Source: Mycobacterium sp. 1245805.9
Lineage (GTDB): Bacteria; Actinomycetota; Actinomycetes; Mycobacteriales; Mycobacteriaceae
Length of the DNA stretch: 64,000 nucleotides
Direction: 5' to 3'
Assembly: GCF_001672915.1 (NCBI RefSeq)
Contig: NZ_LZKR01000223.1
Location: 19,378 to 83,377 of the forward strand
The translations under genes were made by a program, and so were the position numbers. The notes under the pieces are model-generated. The model was given only the letters and a program-made list of their open reading frames with translations, made no database searches and had not been told where the DNA came from. Each line of letters opens with the position of its first letter. The first letter of the stretch is position 1. Below are positions 16,145-24,043 of this stretch, piece after piece.

Positions 16145-17065
16145 ATGGCACCCGCCAGCTGGAAACCGGCCGCCGGCGACGGCCTGACCACCACGTTCGA
16201 CGCCGTCGTCCGGGCCGTGGCCACGAACAAGGGCCTCCTCGACGACCCGTTCGCCGAGTCGCTGGTGCGCGCCGCAGGCGTGCAGTACTTCACCCAGGTC
16301 ATCGACGACGAGCGATACGCCGACGACGGCGGCGGCCACCCGATCACGGCGGGCCTCATCTACGTCCAGGCGGCCTACGGCAGGTTCCTGGACGAGTTTC
16401 TCGCCGACGCGGGCCGCTCCGGCATTCGCCAGGTGGTGATCCTGGCGTCCGGCCTCGACACGCGGCCGTACCGGCTGTGGTGGCCACCGGGCACCACGGT
16501 GTACGAGATCGATCGGCCGGACGTCCTCGACTTCAAGGCCGAGGTGCTGCGGGGGCTGAACGCGCGGCCGGCCGCGCACCGCCGCGAGATCGGCGTCGAC
16601 CTTCGTCAAGATTGGCCCGCGGCGCTGCGGCGGGCCGGTTTCGACACCGCGACGCCCACGGTCTGGGTCGCCGAGCAGCTGCTCGTCGGCTACCTGCCGC
16701 CCGACGCGCAGCACCGGTTGCTGCAGGGCGTCACCGAGGCGAGCGCGCCCGGCAGCCGCTTCTCCGCCGATCACATGGCCAGCTGGACCCCGGAACGGCA
16801 GGCCGCGCGGGAGGCCTTCGTCGAGAGTTGGCGGCGGCACGGCCTCGACGTCGACCTGGCCAGCCTGACGTACGCGGGCGAATACCGCTACGTCCCCGAA
16901 TACCTGGCGGCCCATGGCTGGGAGACGGCCCAGCGGAACGTCGTCGAGTTGTTCGCGGCCCTCGGTATGAGCGAATACTGGCGCGGCCGGCCCGAGGACG
17001 TCGAGCTCATCCCGCGATATGTGACCGCCACCCGGCCCGGAATGCCTCCGGACGACGAGCGTTAG
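16145..17065 (+). CDS. SAM-dependent methyltransferase, PPM1/LCMT-like (TIGR00027 type)
   Basis: A 306-residue methyltransferase of the leucine-carboxyl-methyltransferase-like family that is heavily expanded in mycobacteria. The N-terminal FDAVVRAVATNKGLLDDPFAESLVRAAG pattern and the SAM motif VVILASGLDTRPYRLWWPPGTTVYEID (about residues 97-123, ASGLDTR loop and acidic E of YEID) are diagnostic. Substrates of the family are mostly unknown; some act on small acids or in glycopeptidolipid-type pathways. It lies 8 nt after DUF3054 and 8 nt before the GNAT gene, so all are probably in one transcript. Confidence 0.9.
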   Translation: MAPASWKPAAGDGLTTTFDAVVRAVATNKGLLDDPFAESLVRAAGVQYFTQVIDDERYADDGGGHPITAGLIYVQAAYGRFLDEFLADAGRSGIRQVVILASGLDTRPYRLWWPPGTTVYEIDRPDVLDFKAEVLRGLNARPAAHRREIGVDLRQDWPAALRRAGFDTATPTVWVAEQLLVGYLPPDAQHRLLQGVTEASAPGSRFSADHMASWTPERQAAREAFVESWRRHGLDVDLASLTYAGEYRYVPEYLAAHGWETAQRNVVELFAALGMSEYWRGRPEDVELIPRYVTATRPGMPPDDER

Positions 17066-17072
17066 ACGTTAG

Positions 17073-17561
17073 GTGATGACGGAAACCCAGCTCGAGTTCG
17101 TCTCGGCCACCCACGACGACCCGTTGGCCCGGCCGTTGCTGGCCGAGCTGGCCGTCGAGTACGCGCGGCGATACGGCGGGACGCCGGACGCGCACCTGGC
17201 CTGGCTGCCCGTGCCGGCGGACGAGCTGGCGGCGCCCGACGGCGGCCTACTCATCGGGGTGGTGAACGGGGCGCCGGTCACCGGCGGGGCGTTTCGGCGT
17301 TTCGACGCCGACACCGCCGAGCTCAAGCGCATCTGGACCGACAGCGCGCACCGGCGCCGCGGCTACGCCCGGGCCCTGCTGGCGGCGCTGGAGGCCGAGG
17401 CCGCCGGCCGCGGGTACCGGCGGCTGTATCTGATCACCGGCAACCGGCAACCCGAGGCGGCGGCGCTCTACGACGCGACGGGCTACACCCGCATCCCCGC
17501 CGACCCGGTGCCGGACTGGGGGCCGTTCCTTCCGATCGCCTTCGAAAAGTGGCTGGCATGA
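17073..17561 (+). CDS. GNAT-family N-acetyltransferase
   Basis: A 162-residue acetyltransferase. Motif A, the acetyl-CoA pyrophosphate loop, is WTDSAHRRRGYARALLAALEAEA (the RRRGYA is the Q/RxxGxG/A element, about residues 91-96), followed by RLYLITGNRQPEAAALYDATGYTRIP, the conserved C-terminal strand-helix. The acceptor is unknown. Its TGA overlaps the ATG of the next flavin monooxygenase (ATGA), beginning a chain of three coupled starts. Confidence 0.88.
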   Translation: MMTETQLEFVSATHDDPLARPLLAELAVEYARRYGGTPDAHLAWLPVPADELAAPDGGLLIGVVNGAPVTGGAFRRFDADTAELKRIWTDSAHRRRGYARALLAALEAEAAGRGYRRLYLITGNRQPEAAALYDATGYTRIPADPVPDWGPFLPIAFEKWLA

Positions 17562-18649
17562 ACGGTCACTTTCTCCTGGGCGTCGCGCTCGACGGGTACG
17601 GGTGGCACCCGCACGCGTGGCGGGCCGCAGTGGCGGCCGGCGCGCCGTCGGTGCTGGACGGACGGTATTGGGCCGACCTGGCGGCCACGGCCGAACGCGG
17701 GCTGCTGGACTTCCTCACCATCGACGACAGCCTGATGCCACAGATCGGGCGAAGCTCCCGGATCCATCCGGACCGGCTGACCGGCCGCGCCGACGCCGTC
17801 CTGGTCGCGGCGCGGATCGCCCCCGCCACCCGGCACATCGGGCTGATCCCGGTGGCCACGGTCACCCACACCGAGCCCTTCCACGTCTCCAAATCCATTG
17901 CCACGCTTGACTTTGTGTCGCACGGCCGGGCCGGCTGGCAGCCGCGGGTGAGCGCCACCGCGCACGAGGCGGCCCTGTTCGGCCGCCGCGACGTGACCCA
18001 GGTCCCCCTCTTCGAGGAGGCCGTCGAGTACGTCGACGTGGTGCGCCGGTTGTGGGACAGCTGGGAGGACGACGCAATCATCCGCGACGTGGGCACCGGG
18101 CGCTACGTCGACGTGGACAAGCTGCACTACATCGACTTCGCCGGAAAGTACTTCTCGGTCAAGGGCCCTTCGATCACGCCGCGCCCGCCCCAGGGCCAGC
18201 CGGTGGTGGCCGCGCTGGCGCACGTCGGCCCCGCCTACGAGTTCGCCGCGGCCGGCGCCGACGTCGTGTTCATCACGCCCACGGACGGCGCGTCGGTGCA
18301 GGGCATCCTCGCGGAGGTGCGCGCGGCCGGTGGCACCCACCTGAAAGTCCTTGCCGATGTGGTGGTTTCGTTCGGCGGCGCGGGCGACTTCCGCTCCGAT
18401 GCGCTCGTCTTCACCGGGGGCGCAACGGAATTGGTGGAACTGCTGCTGGACTGGCAGCGCCTCGGCATCGACGGCGCCCGCCTGCGCCCCGCCGTCAACG
18501 CCACCGACCTGCCGGTCATCGTCGACGAGGTGGTGCCGCTGCTGCAGCGGGCCGGGCTCTTCCGCACCGGCTATCGCGACGGCGAAACGCTGCGCGCCCG
18601 CCTCGGCCTGCCCGTGGCGCCCAATCGCTATGCGGCGGTGAACCGATGA
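17558..18649 (+). CDS. Luciferase-like flavin monooxygenase 1 (NtaA/SnaA/DszA type)
   Basis: A 363-residue bacterial-luciferase-like (LLM) TIM-barrel monooxygenase. GLLDFLTIDDS, FHVSKSIATLDFVSHGRAGWQP and FAGKYFSVKGP are typical of the nitrilotriacetate/dibenzothiophene-sulfone monooxygenase branch, which uses reduced FMN from a separate reductase. ATG 17558 was preferred over GTG 17549 because it gives the ATGA overlap seen at the next two junctions. The operon contains no flavin reductase. The substrate is unknown. Confidence 0.88.
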   Translation: MNGHFLLGVALDGYGWHPHAWRAAVAAGAPSVLDGRYWADLAATAERGLLDFLTIDDSLMPQIGRSSRIHPDRLTGRADAVLVAARIAPATRHIGLIPVATVTHTEPFHVSKSIATLDFVSHGRAGWQPRVSATAHEAALFGRRDVTQVPLFEEAVEYVDVVRRLWDSWEDDAIIRDVGTGRYVDVDKLHYIDFAGKYFSVKGPSITPRPPQGQPVVAALAHVGPAYEFAAAGADVVFITPTDGASVQGILAEVRAAGGTHLKVLADVVVSFGGAGDFRSDALVFTGGATELVELLLDWQRLGIDGARLRPAVNATDLPVIVDEVVPLLQRAGLFRTGYRDGETLRARLGLPVAPNRYAAVNR

Positions 18650-19767
18650 CCCCGGTGCCGCTGTCGATCCTGGATCTGTCGCCGATCAGCGCGGGCTGCG
18701 ACGCCGCGACGGCCCTGCGTAACACCATCGACCTGGCCCAGCGCGCCGAGCGGTGGGGATATCGCCGGTACTGGCTCGCCGAGCACCACTTCGTCGGCGT
18801 GGCCAGTTCGGCGACGGCCGTGTTGATCGGCCAGATCGCGGCCGCCACCAACAGCATTCGGGTGGGTTCGGCCGCCATCCAGCTCGGGTACACCACGCCG
18901 GCCGCCGTGGTCGAGAGCTTCGGGATGCTCGAGGCCTTCTATCCCGGCCGCATCGACCTGGGCGTCGGCCGGGGACAGCGACGCGACACCGGGTACAAGC
19001 CGAAGTCGCCGTCGACCAAGTCCCGCCCGCCGCGGCAGTGGCACGAGGTCGACGGCGTGGTGGTGCCGCTGCCCTTCGACCTGCGCGGACTCCTCGACAA
19101 GGAACGGGTGCAGGCGACCATGGGGATCCTGCAACAGCCCGGGGCGGTGGCGCCCGGCTTCGCCGAGCAACTCGCCGACATCATCGCGATGCTGGACGGC
19201 ACCTACCAGGTCGAGGGTTTCGACGTGCACGCGGTGCCGGGCGAGCGAAGCGGGCTGACGCCGTGGATCTTTGGCAGCACCCGCGGGGAGAGCGCCAAGC
19301 TGGCCGGCGCGCGGGGGTTGCCGTTCGTCGCCAGCTATCACATCACCCCGGCGACCGCGCTGGAGGCCATCGAGGCCTACCGGGCCGCGTTCGTCCCGTC
19401 GGCCGCCTTCGCGCGGCCCTACGTCTTGGTGTCCGCCGACATCGTGGTGGCCGACGACACCGCCACCGCAAGGCATCTGGCGTCCAGTTACGGGCATTGG
19501 GTCTATTCCATTCGGACGGGAGTCGGCGCGGTGCCCTATCCCGATCCCGACGACTGTCCCCCGCTCACCGACGAGCAGCTGCCCGTGGTGAAGGACCGGC
19601 TGGAAACGCAGTTCGTCGGCAATCCGGACGAGGTCGCCGAGCGGCTGTCCGCGCTGCAACGCGTCACCGGCGCAGACGAACTCGTCGTCACCTCCGTCAC
19701 CCACCGGCACTCCGACCGGCTGCGCTCGCACGAACTGATCGCCAAGCGGTGGGGAATCAGCGGATGA
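18646..19767 (+). CDS. Luciferase-like flavin monooxygenase 2 (MsnO8/alkanal-monooxygenase-like)
   Basis: A 373-residue LLM oxidoreductase of a different branch from its neighbours: PLSILDLSPISAGC at the N-terminus, YWLAEHHF near residue 43, and FYPGRIDLGVGRGQ match the MsnO8/LuxA-like group. Frames are open far upstream, but the ATG at 18646 overlaps the previous TGA. The stop in turn overlaps the start of the third monooxygenase. Tight coupling suggests equimolar synthesis and successive or combined use on related substrates. Confidence 0.88.
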   Translation: MTPVPLSILDLSPISAGCDAATALRNTIDLAQRAERWGYRRYWLAEHHFVGVASSATAVLIGQIAAATNSIRVGSAAIQLGYTTPAAVVESFGMLEAFYPGRIDLGVGRGQRRDTGYKPKSPSTKSRPPRQWHEVDGVVVPLPFDLRGLLDKERVQATMGILQQPGAVAPGFAEQLADIIAMLDGTYQVEGFDVHAVPGERSGLTPWIFGSTRGESAKLAGARGLPFVASYHITPATALEAIEAYRAAFVPSAAFARPYVLVSADIVVADDTATARHLASSYGHWVYSIRTGVGAVPYPDPDDCPPLTDEQLPVVKDRLETQFVGNPDEVAERLSALQRVTGADELVVTSVTHRHSDRLRSHELIAKRWGISG

Positions 19768-21098
19768 GCGTGCGGGAGGGCAAGCAGCGCAAGCCGATTC
19801 ATTTGGCCGCCCACTTCCCGGGCGTCAACAACACCACGGTGTGGACCGACCCGAGTTCGGGCAGCCAGATCGAGTTCGAGTCGTTCGTGCACCTGGCCCG
19901 CATTGCCGAACGCGGGCTGTTCGACTTCTTCTTCCTGGCCGAGGGGCTGCGGCTGCGGGAGCACCGCGGCCGCATCTACGACCTGGACGTGGTGGGCCGC
20001 CCGGACACCTTCACGGTGCTGGCCGCGCTCGCCGGCGTCACCGACCGGATCGGGTTGACCGGGACCATCAACACCACCTTCAACGAACCCTTCGAGGTGG
20101 CAAGGCAATTCGCGTCGCTCGACCACCTGTCCGGCGGCCGCGCCGGCTGGAACATGGTGACCTCGTCGGACGCCTTCACCGGCGCCAACTTCCGCCGCGG
20201 CGGTTTCCTCGACCACGCCGACCGGTACGCGCGGGCCGAGGAGTTCCTCGCCGTGGCCCGCCAGTTCTGGGACAGCTGGCAAGCCGGCGCCGTGCTGGCC
20301 GACGTCGGGGCGGGGGTCTATGCCGACCCCGACCGGATCCGCAGCGTCGAACACCGTGGCCCGCAGTTCGACGTGCGCGGCTTCGCCACACTGCCGGCGG
20401 GGCCGCAGGGGCACCCGATTCTGCTGCAGGCCGGCGACTCCGCCGACGGCCGCGCGTTCGGCGCCCGCAACGCCGACGCCCTGTTCACGCTGCACTCGTC
20501 GCTGGAAGACGGGCAGCGCTACTACGCCGACGTCAAGGGCCGCGCCGCGTCCTATGGCCGGGATCCCAACCAGCTCAAGGTCTTTCCGGCGGCGACGTTC
20601 GTCCTCGGCGACACCGATGCCGAGGCGCAGGACCGGGCGCGGCACATCCGCTACCAACAGGTCAGCGGCGCGACGGCGATCGCGATGCTCGAGCAGGTCT
20701 GGGGCCGCGAGCTGTCCGACCATGACCCGGACGGCCCGCTGCCCGATTTCGACCCGGTCGTCGACAGCGCGATCACGCAGGGCCGGGTGCGGCACGGCGA
20801 CCCGGTCGCCGTCGCCCGCAGCTGGCGCGAACGCGCTTTAGCCGAGAACCTGTCGATCCGCGAGCTGGTCATTGCGGTCACCAGCCGCCAGCAGTTCGTC
20901 GGCACGCCGACGCGAATCGCCGACGAGATCGACACCTACATCCAGGCCGACGCGTGCGACGGCTTCATCCTGGTGCCGCACCTGACGCCGCGCGGCCTCG
21001 ACGAGTTCGTCGACCGGGTGGTGCCGGTGCTACAGGAACGCGGCGCGTTCCGCACGGAGTACACCGGCGCGACGCTGCGGGACCACCTGGGGCTGTAA
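19764..21098 (+). CDS. Luciferase-like flavin monooxygenase 3 (NtaA/DmoA type)
   Basis: A 444-residue FMN-dependent monooxygenase. HLAAHFPGVNNTTVW, GLFDFFFLAEGLRLREH, and especially SGGRAGWNMVTSSD (about residues 126-139) with FRRGGF are signature elements of the NtaA/SnaA/SoxA/DszA family. It is the last gene of the operon, ending 6 bp before a convergent SnoaL-like gene. Characterised relatives open or desulfurise C-S and C-N compounds; sulfur-compound use is a reasonable guess but nothing here proves it. Confidence 0.88.
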   Translation: MSVREGKQRKPIHLAAHFPGVNNTTVWTDPSSGSQIEFESFVHLARIAERGLFDFFFLAEGLRLREHRGRIYDLDVVGRPDTFTVLAALAGVTDRIGLTGTINTTFNEPFEVARQFASLDHLSGGRAGWNMVTSSDAFTGANFRRGGFLDHADRYARAEEFLAVARQFWDSWQAGAVLADVGAGVYADPDRIRSVEHRGPQFDVRGFATLPAGPQGHPILLQAGDSADGRAFGARNADALFTLHSSLEDGQRYYADVKGRAASYGRDPNQLKVFPAATFVLGDTDAEAQDRARHIRYQQVSGATAIAMLEQVWGRELSDHDPDGPLPDFDPVVDSAITQGRVRHGDPVAVARSWRERALAENLSIRELVIAVTSRQQFVGTPTRIADEIDTYIQADACDGFILVPHLTPRGLDEFVDRVVPVLQERGAFRTEYTGATLRDHLGL

Positions 21099-21104
21099 CG
21101 CGCC

Positions 21105-21530
21105 CTACTTGTGGTACGCGTCGTCCTGGATGACCTTCACGCCGCGCCAGCCCCAGTAGACGCAGTGGCGCTGGATCAACCCGTCGGCGATCTCCATGAC
21201 CTCGACGAAATCCATTTGCTCACCGTCGGGCGCGTCGCGCGGGTATTCGAACATCATCGTTCGCGCACCGTCGGTGAGGTAGCCGGTGCGGTAGTAGGTG
21301 CGCAACGGCGGCTTGCGGGCGGCGACCCGCTCGAGCAGCGGCCGCAATTCGCTGTGGCCATGGACTATTCCGGTTTCGGTGCCCAACGTCAGCGGAACCG
21401 CCGGGCTCTCCAGCACGGCGTCGGGGGCATAGAGCGCCAGGAGCGCGTCGACGTCGTCTTCGCTGAGCGCCTTGTCCCACTCGTGGTAGATGCGTTCGGC
21501 CGCCTGCTGGAAACTCTCGTTGTCTGGCAT
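21105..21530 (-). CDS. SnoaL/NTF2-like protein
   Basis: A 141-residue protein with the cone-shaped NTF2/SnoaL fold pattern: HEWDKALSEDDVDALLALYAPDAVLESPAV near the N-terminus, then GHSELRPLLERV and MDFVEVMEIADGLIQRHCVYWGWRG. ATG 21530 fits the family start better than upstream codons. Such proteins are often small isomerases, cyclases or ligand binders. It is convergent with the monooxygenase operon and probably not part of it. Confidence 0.78.
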   Translation of the reverse strand: MPDNESFQQAAERIYHEWDKALSEDDVDALLALYAPDAVLESPAVPLTLGTETGIVHGHSELRPLLERVAARKPPLRTYYRTGYLTDGARTMMFEYPRDAPDGEQMDFVEVMEIADGLIQRHCVYWGWRGVKVIQDDAYHK

Positions 21531-21562
21531 GCGCACCGAGTACCCGGCTGGCGCGAATCTCA

Positions 21563-21977
21563 TCACGATTCGACCGAGGCGGAAAGCTTGGTGCCGGCGA
21601 GTTTGACGAGGCTGACGATCGCGGCGCTCACGCCGCCGATGTATGCCTTGGCCATGTCAAGCGTGGACGCGTCGGCGCCGCCCGGCAACGAATTGAGCCA
21701 CGCGACTGCGTCGTCGCGTTCGTTGTCCTGATACACCCGCACCGGACACGGCATCCACGCGCCGATGCTGCGGGCCGGCATCCGAATCCAGCCAAGATCG
21801 CTCACAACCGCGCAGCCATCGAGCAGCCGTGAGTAGCTCACCCCGAGTCGGGCATCCGCCCACAGCGCACCCGGTGTGATGCGCTGGAAGCCCGGGCCGA
21901 ACTGGTACGGCCGTTACGGTTCCGACGGCTTCCAAGGCCTGGACCCCGTCGGGCATGCCCGTTAGTTCTTTCAGCAC
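21563..21977 (-). pseudogene. SpoIIAA-like (STAS/SEC14-type) gene with internal deletion and frameshift
   Basis: The first frame gives a plausible N-terminus, MLKELTGMPDGVQALEAVGTVTA. Homology then jumps to the +1 frame, YQFGPGFQRITPGALWADARLG, followed by LLDGCAVVSDLGWIR and GAWMPCPVRVYQDNERDDAVAWL, all typical of the SpoIIAA-like family. About 20 residues expected between the two parts are missing and the frame changes at the same point, near 21911. The gene therefore cannot make the full protein. The truncated second part could still be translated from an internal start. Confidence 0.7.
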
Positions 21978-22005
21978 AACGCCCCCTCGCTCAGCAGGTT
22001 ACGTA

Positions 22006-22039
22006 ATTGCCTAGTGCAACTATTGCCTAATGATATAAT
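22006..22039 (+). promoter_or_regulatory. Promoter with direct repeats ahead of the FAD monooxygenase
   Basis: A perfect -10 TATAAT lies at 22034-22039. Upstream are two copies of ATTGCCTA (22006-22013 and 22022-22029), 16 bp apart, with a TAGT-GCA-ACTA inverted repeat between them. The AT-rich patch stands out in this genome. The repeats may be a regulator site; no regulator gene is adjacent. Confidence 0.5.
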
Positions 22040-22069
22040 CATGTTGGCTGCATTGGAGGAGGTCCGCGC

Positions 22070-23260
22070 ATGAAGGTTGCCATCGTCGGAGCCGGCATCG
22101 CCGGCCCGACGCTCGCGTACTGGCTTTGTCGTTACGGCCACGAGCCGACCCTGATAGAAAAGGCGCCGCGGCTGCGCACGGGCGGCTACGTGGTGGATTT
22201 CTGGGGTGGCGGCTATTCCGTCGCCGAACGGATGGGGCTTACGCCGGAATTGCACGCCGCCGGTTACGTGGTCCGGGAAGTGCGCCTGGTGGACCGGAAT
22301 TCGCGGAAGGTGGGGGGCTTTTCGGCGGAGTCGTTCCAGCGCAACCTCGATGGCCGCTTCGTCACCATTCCGCGCGGGGATCTCGCGGCAATGATCCATC
22401 GCTCGATCGACCCGCATGTCGAAACCGTGTTCGGTGAAAGCGTTTCGGCCATCGCGCAAGACGGCACCGGGGTTCGGGTCACGTTAGCGCGCGGCCAGTC
22501 GCGACGGTTCGACTTGGTCGTCGGCGCCGGTGGCATCCATTCGCCGGTGCGCGGCTTGGTGTTCGGGCCCGAGTCTGAATTCGAGGTCGACCTCGGCTAC
22601 CGCGTGGCCGCCTTCGAAGTCCAGGGCTACCGGCCGCGCGACGAACTCATCTACCTCGCCTACACCACCCCCGGCCGAATGCTCGCGCGGTTCGCGATGC
22701 GGGGCGAAAAGACTTTACTTCTTTTCGTTTTCACTGCCGAGCACATGCGCGGTCCCGACCCACGGGACCTGCCGGAGGTCCGGACCACCCTGCGTCAGGT
22801 CTTCGGCGACACCGGGTGGGAATGCCCCGAGATCCTGCGAGAACTCGACGGCGCCCCCGACGTGTACTTCGACCGTGTGAGCCAAATCGTCATGGACCGC
22901 TGGTCGCAGGGGCGGGTCGCGCTCATCGGCGACGCCGCGGCCGCGGTCTCGTTGTTGGCGGGGGAGGGGACGGGTCTGGCGATGGTGCAGGGCTACGTGC
23001 TCGCCGGCGAACTCGGCCGCGACGGTGCCGATCACCGCGAGGCGTTTCTGCGCTATGAACGGCGGCTGCGTCCGATCGTCGAGGCCAGGCAGCGGTCGGC
23101 GCGCGCGTTCGCCTCGATGTTCGCGCCGAAGACTGCGCTCGGATTGTGGGCCCGGAATCAGTCATCCAAATTGCTGGACATCCCGTGGCTGGCCGACCGG
23201 CTCATCGGGAGCGAATTCCGCGACGACATCGCCTTGCCCGAGTATGTCGATTCGCGCTAG
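22070..23260 (+). CDS. FAD-dependent monooxygenase (aromatic hydroxylase/TetX-like)
   Basis: A 396-residue group A flavin monooxygenase. The N-terminal dinucleotide motif is KVAIVGAGIAGPTLAYWL, the middle GAGGIHSPVR carries the DG-type segment, and GDAAAAVSLLAGEGTGLAMVQGYVLAGEL is the second FAD-binding motif. The start has a strong GGAGGAGG ribosome binding site and a perfect TATAAT upstream. It stands alone, transcribed away from the SpoIIAA-like pseudogene. It likely hydroxylates an aromatic or polyketide-type compound; the substrate is not readable. Confidence 0.88.
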   Translation: MKVAIVGAGIAGPTLAYWLCRYGHEPTLIEKAPRLRTGGYVVDFWGGGYSVAERMGLTPELHAAGYVVREVRLVDRNSRKVGGFSAESFQRNLDGRFVTIPRGDLAAMIHRSIDPHVETVFGESVSAIAQDGTGVRVTLARGQSRRFDLVVGAGGIHSPVRGLVFGPESEFEVDLGYRVAAFEVQGYRPRDELIYLAYTTPGRMLARFAMRGEKTLLLFVFTAEHMRGPDPRDLPEVRTTLRQVFGDTGWECPEILRELDGAPDVYFDRVSQIVMDRWSQGRVALIGDAAAAVSLLAGEGTGLAMVQGYVLAGELGRDGADHREAFLRYERRLRPIVEARQRSARAFASMFAPKTALGLWARNQSSKLLDIPWLADRLIGSEFRDDIALPEYVDSR

Positions 23261-23276
23261 CTCTTCGCCCAGTTCG

Positions 23277-24014
23277 TCATTGCGCCCGCTTGAGCGCCGC
23301 CTCCGTCGCCTCGCGGATGGGGCCGCGCCACACGTCGCCGTGACCGGGCAGCAGCACCTCGGTGTCCAGCGCGGCCAGCGCCTCCAGGCTGCGCAGGCAG
23401 TTCTGCTGGTCGTGGCTGAACACCGCCGGTAGCAGTTGGGGCCCGCCGCGGCGCAGCAGCGGGTGGCCGGTGATCAGCGCGTCGCCACTGGCCAGCACGC
23501 CGTCGACGACATATGAGCAATGCCCGCCGGTGTGTCCCGGGGTGGCGACGGCCGTCGGGTTGCCGGGCAGGCCGGCGGCCACCTCGGCGGTCAGCGGCAG
23601 CGTCGACGGGATGCCGTCGCGGATCAGCCCGCCGTTGCGCACCACGTGAACGCCCCAGACCGCCCACCGCGGCCGCCAAATGCGCAGTGCCACATCGAGA
23701 ATGGACACCTGCTCCAGGTACTCGCGCTTGGCGTGCCCCACCTCGTCGGCGTGGCAGTACACCGGGGTGCCGTGCTCGCGGGCGAACCAGATCGCCGAGC
23801 CCAAATGGTCGATGTGTGCGTGGGTCAGCAGGATGGCGCGCACGTCGCCCGCGCCGTAGCCCAGCTGGCACAGCGAGGCCAACACGTCCTCGCGGTCCCC
23901 GGGGTATCCGGCGTCGATCAGCATCACGCCGGCGCCGTCGACGACAAGGGTCCAGTTAACGGCGTGGCCCTGGGCGAGGTAGACGGTGTCGGTGACCTGA
24001 ACTAGCTGCGCCAT
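23277..24014 (-). CDS. Metallo-beta-lactamase-fold hydrolase (Rv0406c-like)
   Basis: A 245-residue MBL-fold protein with the zinc motif LLTHAHIDHLGS (HxHxDH), ATPGHTGGHCSY, SGDALI with the bridging Asp, and LPGHGD near the C-terminus. This set fits glyoxalase II/lactonase-type hydrolases rather than true beta-lactamases. It is divergent from fgd1 with 29 bp between starts, as for Rv0406c and Rv0407. A TAGACT box 7 nt before the ATG suggests a leaderless transcript. Confidence 0.88.
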   Translation of the reverse strand: MAQLVQVTDTVYLAQGHAVNWTLVVDGAGVMLIDAGYPGDREDVLASLCQLGYGAGDVRAILLTHAHIDHLGSAIWFAREHGTPVYCHADEVGHAKREYLEQVSILDVALRIWRPRWAVWGVHVVRNGGLIRDGIPSTLPLTAEVAAGLPGNPTAVATPGHTGGHCSYVVDGVLASGDALITGHPLLRRGGPQLLPAVFSHDQQNCLRSLEALAALDTEVLLPGHGDVWRGPIREATEAALKRAQ

Positions 24015-24021
24015 GCCCGCG

Positions 24022-24027
24022 AGTCTA
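24022..24027 (-). promoter_or_regulatory. -10 box for leaderless MBL-fold gene
   Basis: On the minus strand TAGACT (TANNNT) lies exactly 7 nt before the ATG at 24014, inside the 29-bp divergent gap with fgd1. Confidence 0.5.
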
Positions 24028-24043
24028 GGAGTAGAAATAAGCC

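Noticed and set aside
15733..16359. N-terminal extension of fadE7 over the DUF3054 gene
   Set aside because: The extra residues are low-complexity antisense of a conserved membrane protein; the acyl-CoA dehydrogenase fold starts at the ATG at 15732.
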